Notes: generated by a model from the sequence alone, not told the origin. Positions 14,688-23,210 are shown, numbered from the stretch's first letter. The stretch: 27,095 bases of DNA from UBA3076 sp964646435 (GCA_964646435.1 CAZYEJ010000027.1:1-27095); one strand, 5' to 3'. Numbers and translations are program-made.

Positions 14688-17312
14688 ATGGCTGAAAAAT
14701 CAGTAAAAATACCCTCAAAGAAAAGAAAATTTATCTGGATTCTTGGTATTTTTTTTCTTTCAGCAGCACTGCTGTCAGGTTCGCTTTATCAATGTCTTCC
14801 ATTGCTTATAAAAAAACTGGTGCCAATAGTTGCAAAATCCGAAGGATATACGGTGAGGCTGAGCGAAGTCAGAACGAGTTATGGTTTAATAACTATTGAA
14901 GGAATCAGAATCAGTCACAAAGAAATCAGGGGAGAGATCCAAAGAATATCTGTTGAATATTCCCTCTGGCCTTTTGGCCTCATGGAGATCAAGCTGGAGA
15001 AGCCGGACTTCAAAGTTACTCCAGGAGCCTCAGCCGGCATGGATTTCGGGTTTAACAGGACCTTGGTGTGGCTGCTGAGCAAGGTCTCGATTGAAAATGG
15101 AAATATAGAGCTAAAGACTGCATCTCTTGGGGCAAGCCTCAGTGCCCTTTCAATAGCCAGAAACGAATTTTCGTCTTCAGTACAGAAACCAAATGGCCTA
15201 TCATCCGCTTCTACCCTGTCAGGCCGCATATCAGTGGTGACTCCGGAAATCCAGACTGAGGGTGATCTGAAAGGCATGCTGGACTGGAATTCCACACGAT
15301 TTCATCTTATGTCAAAAGGGGAAATAATAGCTAATAAATCACAGGACAGAACTGCCTATGACCTCAAGACTTCCGGCAGGATTGAGCCCCAAACAGGAGG
15401 ACTGAGTGCCGAAGCCGATCTTGCGGTTCATAACCTTTGCTCAATCTTTCCTTTCCTTTTAGGGGAAAAGTCCAAAAATGATTCGACCTGCGATATCGGG
15501 CAACCTTGTCCTATAACCATATCAGCAAGCATCAGATACCTCATGGCCGAAGATCTGAAGGTGTCAGGCAAATTGACCCTTAAGGATACAAAATTATCTT
15601 CCATCTCAGGCACCTCTATCATCCAAGGCACCTGGCAAATGAAGGCATCTCCGGACCTAAAAAATGGCTACATTGATGTCGGCTTTGAACTTCGAGAATT
15701 GCCCATTTCCATTAAGCTTTCCTGGCCAGGTGAAAGTGGCAATCAATGGGAGGCAGTTGCCGGGATTTCGAGTACTAACTATGACTTTTCCAATCTCAAA
15801 GACCCTCTCTTGTCAGGCCTTGGGGATATCATTGCTGACGTGTTTGTCACACCTGATTTGTGGAAGGTATCTATGGACCTTGATGTAAAGGATCTATCCT
15901 GGGCCAGGGACGAGAACCATGCCTTTGAAGGGATTTCTTCAAAGATCGAGCTCCTTGCCAATTATGATGGATCTCTCAAAAGTGTATTCTGGAGGGCCAA
16001 CCTTGAATGGAGTGAAGGGGCAGCACTTGTGTATCCATGGTTTTTGGATCTCACTCAATTCGCCGGTAGTGTCGAAACGATGGGAACTCTGGACAAAAAG
16101 AAACTGCTTTTCAATAAAATTGCAGTATCCGGACCGTTTGAACTTATGGCCAGAGAGATTTCCCTTGACTACAACCTTAATGACAATACTGCAAGGCTTT
16201 CTCAATGGAAAATGCCGAAGATTCAGTTCCTTAAGGCCAACGGCGGGTTAGAGATTCCATATAAAGTCTTCCTCCAGGAACCGTTTTCTGTGAATTACGG
16301 TTTTTTGAACGACCTGATGCCAAAGGGCACCTGGCTGGTTGAGGTGGGGCAAGGTAGCTTGCGTACTAGAATAAAAACAGATCTTTTTTTGTCTGGACAT
16401 GATGTCATCCAGGGAATGGCTCTCAATCTTGGCTATCCTATATATACGGATATCTGCCAGCCCGGCCTTATCAAGTGGGGCAGACTCACCTGGCCTCCAC
16501 TATTTTTAGAGAAGACAAAGATCCCCTTGACTGTCTGCAAACATAATCTTAGTTGCGGACCAATCAAAATTCCTATTGCACAAGGAGAGATTTCCCTCAA
16601 ACAGATTTCCTGGGATTGGCTGGCATCAAGCTTGAAGCTAAAGGAACTCAGGCTTATTGGTGTTGACCTGAAGGCACTTTGGCCGAAACTACCCCTCCAG
16701 GTTGATATTGAGGCTGATCTCGATCAGGGTATATGGAGTGATCCAAGGCTCTGCTTTGATGGTGAGATATTGGTCAATACCGCCGGAGGCAAGATCAGGT
16801 TTCAAAATATCTGGATAGAGCCCCTTGCCGTAATGCCCCGTTTTGGTGCTGATGTAGTCTTTCATAACCTGGATCTTGCGCAACTGAGTGACGCCGCACA
16901 ATTTGGACACATAACCGGAAAACTGACAGGACACATTGACCACCTCATCATGAGCGGTAGTCAGCCTGAGTCCTTTGAATTAGTGGTGGAGAACGATTCA
17001 AAGGCCCCTGGTCCTAAAAGGATTAGCCTTGAAGCAGTTGAAAAGATCTCAATCCTGGGTGGAGGCGGATCGATTCCTTTTTTCGGACGTATGTTTAAGG
17101 AATTTCCCTATCGCCGAATAGGTATGTCGTGTAGTCTGAAAAATGACTTATTCGCACTTCACGGCTTGATAAAAAAAGACGGGCGGGAATACCTGGTGGA
17201 AAGGGGCTTTATCAGGGGAGTAGATGTTATAAACAGAAATCCTAATGGCAAAATCTCTTTCAAAGACATGCTGGATAGATTAAAAAGGATTACCCGTACT
17301 GAACAAGAGTAA
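14688..17312 (+). CDS. YdbH-like (AsmA-like) envelope protein
   Basis: An 874-residue protein, close to the length of E. coli YdbH (about 880). One N-terminal membrane anchor (residues about 14-36, FIWILGIFFLSAALLSG) is followed by a long periplasmic part of beta-strand-rich, weakly repetitive sequence, as in AsmA-like bridge proteins that form hydrophobic grooves spanning the periplasm. In E. coli, YdbH works with TamB and YhdP in moving phospholipids to the outer membrane, together with YnbE and YdbL. The gene here is followed within 40 bases by a YdbL-type lipoprotein gene, which supports the assignment more than any single motif. Recognisable C-terminal phrases include EKISILGGGGSIPFFGRMF and FPYRRIGMSCSLKND. 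No ynbE gene is seen between them. No clear ribosome site before the ATG. Confidence 0.75.
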   Translation: MAEKSVKIPSKKRKFIWILGIFFLSAALLSGSLYQCLPLLIKKLVPIVAKSEGYTVRLSEVRTSYGLITIEGIRISHKEIRGEIQRISVEYSLWPFGLMEIKLEKPDFKVTPGASAGMDFGFNRTLVWLLSKVSIENGNIELKTASLGASLSALSIARNEFSSSVQKPNGLSSASTLSGRISVVTPEIQTEGDLKGMLDWNSTRFHLMSKGEIIANKSQDRTAYDLKTSGRIEPQTGGLSAEADLAVHNLCSIFPFLLGEKSKNDSTCDIGQPCPITISASIRYLMAEDLKVSGKLTLKDTKLSSISGTSIIQGTWQMKASPDLKNGYIDVGFELRELPISIKLSWPGESGNQWEAVAGISSTNYDFSNLKDPLLSGLGDIIADVFVTPDLWKVSMDLDVKDLSWARDENHAFEGISSKIELLANYDGSLKSVFWRANLEWSEGAALVYPWFLDLTQFAGSVETMGTLDKKKLLFNKIAVSGPFELMAREISLDYNLNDNTARLSQWKMPKIQFLKANGGLEIPYKVFLQEPFSVNYGFLNDLMPKGTWLVEVGQGSLRTRIKTDLFLSGHDVIQGMALNLGYPIYTDICQPGLIKWGRLTWPPLFLEKTKIPLTVCKHNLSCGPIKIPIAQGEISLKQISWDWLASSLKLKELRLIGVDLKALWPKLPLQVDIEADLDQGIWSDPRLCFDGEILVNTAGGKIRFQNIWIEPLAVMPRFGADVVFHNLDLAQLSDAAQFGHITGKLTGHIDHLIMSGSQPESFELVVENDSKAPGPKRISLEAVEKISILGGGGSIPFFGRMFKEFPYRRIGMSCSLKNDLFALHGLIKKDGREYLVERGFIRGVDVINRNPNGKISFKDMLDRLKRITRTEQE

Positions 17313-17323
17313 TGATGTTTCTC

Positions 17324-17337
17324 TGTGAACGCTTACA
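17324..17337 (+). repeat. Imperfect TGTGA-ACGC-TTACA palindrome
   Basis: TGTGA (17324-17328) faces TTACA (17333-17337) across ACGC. It differs by one base from the perfect copy at 3127-3140 and lies between the YdbH-like stop and the ribosome site of the YdbL-like gene. Confidence 0.4.
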
Positions 17338-17351
17338 AGGGAGGTAAACAA

Positions 17352-17924
17352 ATGCCTAAAATTAAACTGAAACTTGCGTTCATTTTGTCTGTAATAGTCT
17401 TTACTGCCTGTGTAACTGTAAATATCTACTTTCCAGCCGCAGAGGTAAGACAGGCTGCAGAGGAAATTGCAAAGGATGTGAGGGGCTATGAGTCAAGTCA
17501 AGATCCGGCGGATACAGGCGCCGGAGAGCCGCAGTCTTTTCTGAACTTGATAGGTACGGCTTACGCCCAACAGGAACTTGCCATATCAAATGCCACAATC
17601 AGACAAATAAAGGCAAGGATGAAGGCGCGATATACTCAGTTGGCGCCGTTTCTTAAACGGGGTGTTCTAGGAGAGTCTGCAAATGGCATGCTGGTGATAA
17701 GGGATACGGGTTCCCTCAATCTGAAAGCCCGGGCCGAAGTCAAGCGCCTGATCAGTGCTGAAAACTCGGACAGAACCGCCCTGTACAGCGCCATTTCAAA
17801 GGCACTTAATATAACCAGTTCGGAGCTCGCGAAGGTCCAGAAAATTTTTGCAAAAGAGTGGCAAAAGACAGCACCTAAAGGAACTTGGATAGAGCCTGAA
17901 AGCGGGAAGTGGAAACAGAGATAA
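17352..17924 (+). CDS. YdbL-like (DUF1318) lipoprotein
   Basis: The ATG at 17352 has a GGGAGG site 8 bases upstream, which decides the start over the in-frame ATG at 17325. The 190-residue product begins with a lipoprotein-type signal (LAFILSVIVFTAC, Cys at residue 20), followed by VTVNIYFPAAEVRQAAEEIA, seen in many delta-proteobacterial relatives. The C-terminal half carries the DUF1318 pattern: QIKARMKARYTQLAPFLKRG, then VLGESANGMLVI and a long helix-rich end (NSDRTALYSAISKALNI). E. coli YdbL is a small periplasmic protein encoded with YdbH and YnbE and helps assemble that envelope complex. The lipid-anchored N-terminus here may take the place of the missing YnbE, an inference only. It is the last gene of the pair. 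Confidence 0.75.
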   Translation: MPKIKLKLAFILSVIVFTACVTVNIYFPAAEVRQAAEEIAKDVRGYESSQDPADTGAGEPQSFLNLIGTAYAQQELAISNATIRQIKARMKARYTQLAPFLKRGVLGESANGMLVIRDTGSLNLKARAEVKRLISAENSDRTALYSAISKALNITSSELAKVQKIFAKEWQKTAPKGTWIEPESGKWKQR

Positions 17925-17973
17925 ACCAGTTTTAAGCCAGGCGGGTTGTTGTGAATAACGTTTTCCATCCGGA

Positions 17974-18213
17974 TCACAGATTTTCCTGAGCACAGGAATG
18001 ACAGAATAGCCGAATCTGGGAATTTTCTATACTGGGATGTACGCTTCGTGTCGTCTTATAGCAACGCTCGCATACTAAAGGATCAAGACGGCGAGACAGC
18101 GGATTCCAGATGAGGTGGATGGTGCGGGTGTATTTACGGAAGCGGATTTCGACCATAATATAGACAACATCCACGAGAAACCGAAGGGCGGCACATGGCT
18201 TTAAACGGACCTG
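17974..18213 (-). pseudogene. C-terminal remnant of a zinc-ribbon protein that accompanies SNF2 helicases
   Basis: A frame of 79 codons without a credible start reads VRLKPCAALRFLVDVVYIMV, then RTIHLIWNPLSRRLDPLVCE and ends with two CXXC pairs (CERC, CHSC). From memory, proteins encoded beside SNF2 helicases in other bacteria and archaea combine a coiled coil with a WNP motif and a four-Cys zinc ribbon of this kind; I could not confirm this here. The frame joins the tail of the preceding helicase-side ORF (RRRLRRDVKNTRY) only after a frame change near 18210, as if the coiled-coil middle had been deleted. I read it as the last third of a decayed partner gene. Promoter and ribosome site are absent. 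Confidence 0.4.
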
Positions 18214-18464
18214 TATCTCGTATTTTTCACATCCCGGCGGAGTCGCCGTCGCATACTGTTGATAAAGTCGGTCAGTTTTTCTTCAGCAAGGACCCTGGCC
18301 TTTTGCATGGCGTTAGCGATTGCCTTTTCAAGATGGATGGGAAAATGTGGGGGGATTTTTCCTGGGGTATAGATTTCAGAGCTGAATTTTGGCCACAACG
18401 TCTCCATGTCCTCAATGATTGCACCGGTATTTTCACACATTCCTACTTCGACCAGTCCTTCTTT
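18201..18464 (-). pseudogene. Out-of-frame continuation of the SNF2 locus
   Basis: This frame continues the protein-like sequence where the helicase frame ends: KEGLVEVGMCENTGAIIED, METLWPKFSSEIYTPGKIPP and a charged helix (AIANAMQKARVLAEEKLTDF) ending MRRRLRRDVKNT. The switch lies near 18462, in an A/G-rich run. It may be the rest of the helicase after a one-base frameshift, or the start of the separate zinc-ribbon partner gene. It stops at 18201, where a second switch would lead into the zinc-ribbon remnant. The internal ATG at 18440 has no convincing ribosome site. Confidence 0.45.
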
Positions 18465-20133
18465 CCGTCTCGTCGGGGTGCTTCACCCAGAGTTCATAGA
18501 TAAGGTCACTGAATTCACGCTCTCCCTGAAGGCGACCCAAAATCATGTCGATCTCTCCCACCACCAGCTCGAACATGTTAATTTTTCGGTCCAAGATTTC
18601 CAGCATATAGTCTTCCAGGCTTCCTGCAGAACAGAAATTGTAGATCTGAACCTCGTTCTCTTGTCCGATTCGATGGATGCGGCCGATGCGCTGCTCGATT
18701 TGCATGGGATTCCAGGGAAGATCATAATTGATCATCACGTGACAAAACTGTAGGTTGTGTCCTTCTCCTCCGGTATCTGTGGATAGAAGGATAGGGCACC
18801 CTTCCTGGAACGTCCGGATAGATTGCTGTTTCTGGGCTGTGGTCATCCCGCCACGGTAGACCACATGAGGCATTTTGTGTTCTTCCAGAATCTGATGGAA
18901 ATACTCCAGGGTCGCAAGATAATTAACAAAAACAATCTTCTGTTCTGGTGAAGCCTGCAAGAGCTCGATCACACGCCGGATTTTTCCTCCGATCCGAATG
19001 GATCTGCCCATTTCCAACAAATCCCTTGCCTGTTTGCTTGTCCCGTCCAGACCCTGAAGGCTTATCTTTTCCAGCATCTTCAGCGATGCAAAATGAGAAG
19101 ATCCTGCGGCTTCCAGAAGCCTGCGAAGCGCCATTTTGGAAAGGGCCGAAGAACCTTGAGCGGCCTGCTCCGTCACAAACCGGCTGATCTCCTGATAGAA
19201 GGTTTCCTCATCGGGCGACGGATCAATCCGAATGGTAGAAGCAAAGCGGGGCGGGATATGCAACTGCGTGACTGAACGGGTGTTTCGGATCATGACCTTT
19301 TTCAGAAGCTGTCTCAGTTTTTCCCTGTTTTTCGGGTCCGTTGGGTTGCCTCGGGCCACAAATTCATCCTTGAATGCCTTCAAGGTCTTGAGATGACCCG
19401 GCTTTAAAAGGGTAACCAGATTGTAAAGTTCCACAAGATTATTCTGCACGGGCGTGGCAGTGACAAGGAGCAAGAAGGTTTTTTGAATGGCATTTACCAG
19501 CTTACAGTTGAGGGTTGAGCGGTTTTTCAGGTGATGTGCTTCATCCACGATCACCATATCATAGGCGCGAGCGGTTGCAGAATCAAAATGACGTTTTCCT
19601 TTTGCCGAGTGAATGGAAACCAACAAAAAAGGTTCCCTCCAGAATCGGGCTGGATCTTCCCGAAACAAGGGATCATTTGAAGTCACGAAGCAAAGCCCAA
19701 ATTTCTCTTGAAGTTCCTCTTGCCATTGATTGACCAGAGAACTGGGCGTGAGCACCAAGGCCGAACGAACCAGACCTCGGAGTATATATTCTTTCAGCAC
19801 GAGGCAGGTCTCTATCGTTTTTCCAAGACCTACCTCATCTGCCAGAATAGTTCTGCCGCGAAAGGTCTTCATGATTTTTCGAGCGCTCTCTTCCTGGTAC
19901 CACATGGACTGAACATTATTGGTTGTAGGCAGGCAAATGAGTTGATCGTATGAGGCACGGAAAGAGAGCTTGTAGGCACTAAGTGCCAGATCCATCATGT
20001 CGGCATCGCTGGTGCGATGTTCCCTGATGACACGAAGAATCGGTTCCTTGTCGATTTTGTAGGCAATCTCCAGGTCAGGAATGTCCTCTGCTTGTTCTTC
20101 GGGCGCTTCTATCTTTTTCGTTTCCTCCGACAA
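18433..20133 (-). CDS. SNF2-family helicase (probably frameshifted at the 3' end)
   Basis: A 566-residue frame with all core motifs of an SNF2/RapA-type ATPase: motif I ILADEVGLGKTIET (GLGKT at 102-106), motif II DEAH (197-200), motif III TATPVQNN (225-232), and the second lobe with LSTDTGGEGHNLQ and QRIGRIHRIGQ. Such proteins remodel nucleic-acid-protein complexes, and some belong to defence systems. Its start is unclear: the frame is open to 20190, and the first usable codon is a TTG at 20133 without a strong ribosome site. It overlaps the end of the upstream helical-repeat gene by 25 bases. The 3' end changes frame near 18462. Catalytic core looks complete, but the locus is decaying, so activity is doubtful. 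Confidence 0.75.
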   Translation of the reverse strand: MSEETKKIEAPEEQAEDIPDLEIAYKIDKEPILRVIREHRTSDADMMDLALSAYKLSFRASYDQLICLPTTNNVQSMWYQEESARKIMKTFRGRTILADEVGLGKTIETCLVLKEYILRGLVRSALVLTPSSLVNQWQEELQEKFGLCFVTSNDPLFREDPARFWREPFLLVSIHSAKGKRHFDSATARAYDMVIVDEAHHLKNRSTLNCKLVNAIQKTFLLLVTATPVQNNLVELYNLVTLLKPGHLKTLKAFKDEFVARGNPTDPKNREKLRQLLKKVMIRNTRSVTQLHIPPRFASTIRIDPSPDEETFYQEISRFVTEQAAQGSSALSKMALRRLLEAAGSSHFASLKMLEKISLQGLDGTSKQARDLLEMGRSIRIGGKIRRVIELLQASPEQKIVFVNYLATLEYFHQILEEHKMPHVVYRGGMTTAQKQQSIRTFQEGCPILLSTDTGGEGHNLQFCHVMINYDLPWNPMQIEQRIGRIHRIGQENEVQIYNFCSAGSLEDYMLEILDRKINMFELVVGEIDMILGRLQGEREFSDLIYELWVKHPDETERRTGRSRNV

Positions 20134-20534
20134 GGGGCGTTTCTCAACGGCCTTTGGAACCTTCTCTTTACTCTTTTTTTTACTGAAGATCTTATTGAGG
20201 AATCACTACATTCCGTGAGCTTTAGACGTTCCCTGTTTCGGCAAAATTCCAAATACCTTTGTGCTGCTTTTTGATCCCTTTTTAAGAGTCTCCCATACAG
20301 GGACGCCGAGTTTTGGAGCAAAGTTTCAAGGGATTCCTTGGCCAGGCCGTAGTCTCTTTGTTTAAAAGCCAAGATTCCCAGTGCGTATAAATGCTGCTTG
20401 CTGGAAATCAAGTCATGTTTCCATCCGTGCCGGAGCACGGTCAGGGTTATCGAATCGTCCTTTAAAGCTTCAGCGGACCTCAGTGCAATGGTATAACTCA
20501 CCTCATGGCTCGGGTGGAGCTTGAGCCCTTTCAT
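20109..20534 (-). CDS. Possible TPR-like protein, 5' truncated, beside the SNF2 helicase
   Basis: A 141-codon frame from ATG 20534, but protein-like sequence continues upstream (KKYRIAFNWA) into the junction with a beta-ketoacyl synthase fragment, so the true 5' end is lost. The visible part is all helical, with a repeat-like stretch LYALGILAFKQRDYGLAKES and YGRLLKRDQKAAQRYLEFCR, compatible with tetratricopeptide-type repeats. It ends in a basic tail that differs from the helicase frame only by one base at a run of eight A near 20187: with that shift it would run on into the helicase as SVKKKSKEKVPKAVEKRPLS. So the two may once have been a single polypeptide, or they are two overlapping genes. 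No specific function can be given. Confidence 0.4.
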   Translation of the reverse strand: MKGLKLHPSHEVSYTIALRSAEALKDDSITLTVLRHGWKHDLISSKQHLYALGILAFKQRDYGLAKESLETLLQNSASLYGRLLKRDQKAAQRYLEFCRNRERLKLTECSDSSIRSSVKKRVKRRFQRPLRNAPCRRKRKR

Positions 20535-20977
20535 GGCCCAGTTGAAGGCGATTCGATATTTTTTACTATGGTAGCTATCAGCCCGCTCGCCTTCCTGTCC
20601 GGCGCTGTGATGTGAACAGCATCACAGGCCGCCCCCCATCCGGTTATCCGCGCAAGGATAGGCCAATTGCGTTTATGGGCCTCTTCTGTGGCGCATAGAA
20701 GCATGATTCCCGCCCCTTCGCCCAGGGAAAGCCCATCACGTTCATGATCGAAGGGACGGCAAGATTGAGGGGAAAGCGCCATCAGACTTGCAAAACCGGC
20801 TAACACAAACCGGCTCAACATATCTATACCAATCACGGCGACCGTTTTTGCATCACCACTGATAATCCTGTGTACCCCTTGGATTACAGCTATTGTCCCG
20901 GATGCACAGGCAGCGCTGATTGTGCTTACAGGACCCTTAAGGCCAAGTTCTCTTGCTATATAACTTGCATTTCCGGT
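20531..20977 (-). pseudogene. Beta-ketoacyl synthase fragment (FabF type), both ends lost
   Basis: The frame carries a clear central piece of a ketoacyl-ACP synthase: ARELGLKGPVSTISAACASG with the active-site Cys, then DMLSRFVLAGFASLMALSPQ, CRPFDHERDGLSLGEGAG and ITGWGAACDAVHITAPDR. Intact enzymes have about 410 residues; only about 140 remain. The N-terminal third is missing at the transposase gene, whose stop is directly followed by this sequence in the same frame. The C-terminal third, with two catalytic His, is missing at about 20550, where the sequence switches into the helical-repeat frame. A condensing enzyme was therefore cut by at least two rearrangements. Confidence 0.8.
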
Positions 20978-20980
20978 TCA

Positions 20981-22270
20981 TTATAACGAGGATGGCGGCT
21001 CAACCCCCATATCCCTATAAAGATCGGTTTGATTTTTGGTCATCTCCGCGACACGTAAAGCTCGTCCCGGCTGTTCGTAACATTCGATAATATCAAATTC
21101 GTCCAGAAGACTTTGCATCGTGTATTTTTTGAAAAGTCTACCATCCTTCATTTGTTTTTTTATGTAAGATAGGTAAATTAGAGCTATAAATTCTACAAAT
21201 AATTTTCCGTCAAGACTCATATCTGATGAAACAGCCGGACGATTGAATCCCAAACGATCTTTGAGATCACAAAAAGCCTTCTCAACAAGATCTTTATTAC
21301 GGTAAATTTCAAGTGCTTTAATTGGATCTTTTACAACGTTGCTAAGAAGAACAAAATAACCGTAGCTTTGTTTGGCTTTCTCGATAGCATCATCTTTGGC
21401 GATCACTTGGATTCCACGAATTGGAGTTGTTTTAATGGTAAAATACTTTTCGTATTTCTTTTCATTATTCGGATTGCGTTTGCCACTCTCCAGTTCCTCG
21501 TGAAGTGTGCGCAACATTTTATGAAATTTTCTTTCGTCATCTACAGCTTGAGCGGCATTATAATAAATATGTAAATACATCCTCCGCTCACCACTTAAAA
21601 TATCACCTTTATTCGGGCGTTGTTGAGAATATTTCCACTTGATCGAAGAAGACTTGGCATATAGATCATAATCGCTATTATAGTTAGACCATGAACGAAT
21701 ATTATCTTTTAATTTTTCTATTTCATTTTTCACAAACTTCAGATTCTTTTTTGTGGCAATCAAAAACTTTAAGTGATTTTTATACAGTGTGTTAATATTT
21801 TTTTCACTGTAAAAACCACGATCCATAACAAGATTCGCTTTGCTAATCCCGAATGTTTTCATGTCCGCTAGTAAATTCGTAACGGTTTTTACATCGTGTA
21901 TATTCCCTGGTAATTTACGGTAATAAAAAGGGAGATTGGATTGCTCTCCAAAGAGGAGGGCAAGGTTAATCTGCGGCAAAGGATCATGATCTGCAATATT
22001 TTTGACCTTGCCATGCGTGCCAAAGGCTACAATAAACTTACCCCACCGGTTCCGCCAGTATTGCCAACTCGAAGCCGCCATGGGATCAGTGACAACAAAC
22101 TTAGGCGGATATCCGATAGCGGTCCACTGATCGCGCCATGTGGCAACATACCAGATGGTCTCGCCGATCTTGGGCAGAGCCCTCAGGTAATGATGCTCCT
22201 GCATCAATTCCTGGTAGCGGGCTTCTTCGGACGAGCCAACAGGCCGGACGACAATTTCCAAAATGTTCAT
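20981..22270 (-). mobile_element. Chimeric transposase: DUF4338-like start joined to an IS1634/IS4-type catalytic part
   Basis: A 429-residue frame. Residues 1-50 (MNILEIVVRPVGSSEEARYQ, then LMQEHHYLRALPKIGETIWY) resemble the DUF4338 domain found in other transposase-like proteins. From about residue 95 the sequence is of the IS1634/IS4 superfamily: DHDPLPQINLALLFGEQSNL, LPGNIHDVKTV, LVMDRGFYSE with the second Asp, and a Y-x2-K-x3-E-x6-K signature in YRNKDLVEKAFCDLK. The family's N-terminal third with the first catalytic Asp (usually in a D-x-T-S motif) is absent, and residues 51-94 match neither part. It should be inactive unless the front part compensates. The stop adjoins the ketoacyl synthase fragment. 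Element ends and target duplications could not be located. Confidence 0.7.
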
Positions 22271-22644
22271 GACCCCTATCCCGGATCAGGTGTATAAGAT
22301 ATCGTCAGACTACAGGCATCCCATACTATATCCAGGGACGGTTGTTCAGGAAAAAACGAAGCCTACTGATATCATAGGAAATGATCGATAGAACAAAATC
22401 ACCCTGTCTAAAGACTAAATTTCTATTGATTTAATTGGAAGAACTGATTAAAATAAATAAATTTATTTTCGAGTCGCCATTCTTAAATAGCTACATAGGT
22501 TTCGTATATATAACTTATATATTATAAATGCGTTAAAATTACATTTTTGGATTGACGTCGGTTTTTTTGAAGAGTAATTAGAACTGTATAATAAATACTT
22601 TAGTAAACAGTATGCAGGGCTGGAATGAAAGGAGAGGGTCAATT
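22271..22644. promoter_or_regulatory. AT-rich gene-free stretch with candidate -10 element
   Basis: No gene is seen. The stretch becomes very AT-rich after 22400. TATAAT at 22587-22592 is a good -10 box 52 bases before the lipoprotein ATG, but no good -35 lies 16-18 bases upstream; TTGACG at 22552-22557 is 29 bases away. The other end of the disrupted ketoacyl synthase was not found here. Confidence 0.35.
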
Positions 22645-22962
22645 ATGAAAAAAATAGGTTTTTTTATTTGTTTGATCAGCATGGTTATGCTTGTCGGTTG
22701 TGGACCTTATTGTCCTGGAATCATTTTTTCGGACATTGATGTCCCGCTGTGTTCTCCGGATGACGCCAGTGGGCTGCAGCTGGGTTCAAAGACCGGTACA
22801 TCTGAGATGGTTAACTACATTGGCTGGATTGCGACCGGAGATGCCAGCATCCAGGCTGCAGCTAAAAATGGCGGTATTACCAATGTAAAAACAGTAGACT
22901 ATCATTATGACACCATTTTGGGTATTGTAAATACCACAACCACTACCGTTACTGGAGAGTAA
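22645..22962 (+). CDS. TRL-like family lipoprotein
   Basis: The ATG at 22645 follows GGAGAGG by a few bases, which decides the start over 22612. The 105-residue product has a lipoprotein signal: MKKIGFFICLISMVMLVGC, lipid-anchored Cys at residue 19. The mature part matches the small TRL-like family, with a VPL strand near the start, GDASIQAAAKNGGITNVKTV and a closing ILGIVNTTTTTVTGE strand. Members are small envelope lipoproteins of unknown function, originally noted beside tRNA genes in Leptospira. It has its own candidate promoter box and is followed by a strong terminator, so it is a single-gene unit. Its target membrane is not shown. Confidence 0.8.
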   Translation: MKKIGFFICLISMVMLVGCGPYCPGIIFSDIDVPLCSPDDASGLQLGSKTGTSEMVNYIGWIATGDASIQAAAKNGGITNVKTVDYHYDTILGIVNTTTTTVTGE

Positions 22963-22994
22963 CACACATAGGTTTTTGCCCTGCTTGCGAAGAC

Positions 22995-23040
22995 AAAAGG
23001 AGCTATCACATTATTTCAATTGTGATAGTTCCTTTTCTTT
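22995..23040 (+). terminator. Strong intrinsic terminator after the TRL-like gene
   Basis: AAAAGGAGCTATCACA (22995-23010) pairs with TGTGATAGTTCCTTTT (23021-23036), all Watson-Crick except one G-U, around a ten-base loop, followed by CTTT and further T. It lies 32 bases after the lipoprotein stop. Confidence 0.85.
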
Positions 23041-23210
23041 TTATGACCATATAGAAAACAGGGTACTCAGGATATCCAACTTTCAATTCCTGCCTTTTGG
23101 GCCTGCATGCCGGGGTGGATTCACCTTGGAGAAACAACCAGGATGAAATCACAGTCCGGCTGTCCGGGTCAGGGTATACTTTTCCGAGATCCCTGAATCG
23201 ACTATACAGA

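Noticed and set aside
22552..22592. TTGACG/TATAAT as a normal promoter for the TRL-like gene
   Set aside because: The 29-base spacing is too long; only the -10 element is kept as a candidate.
23041..23210. Additional gene between the terminator and the barrel protein
   Set aside because: Frames here are short, lack ribosome sites and resemble no family.
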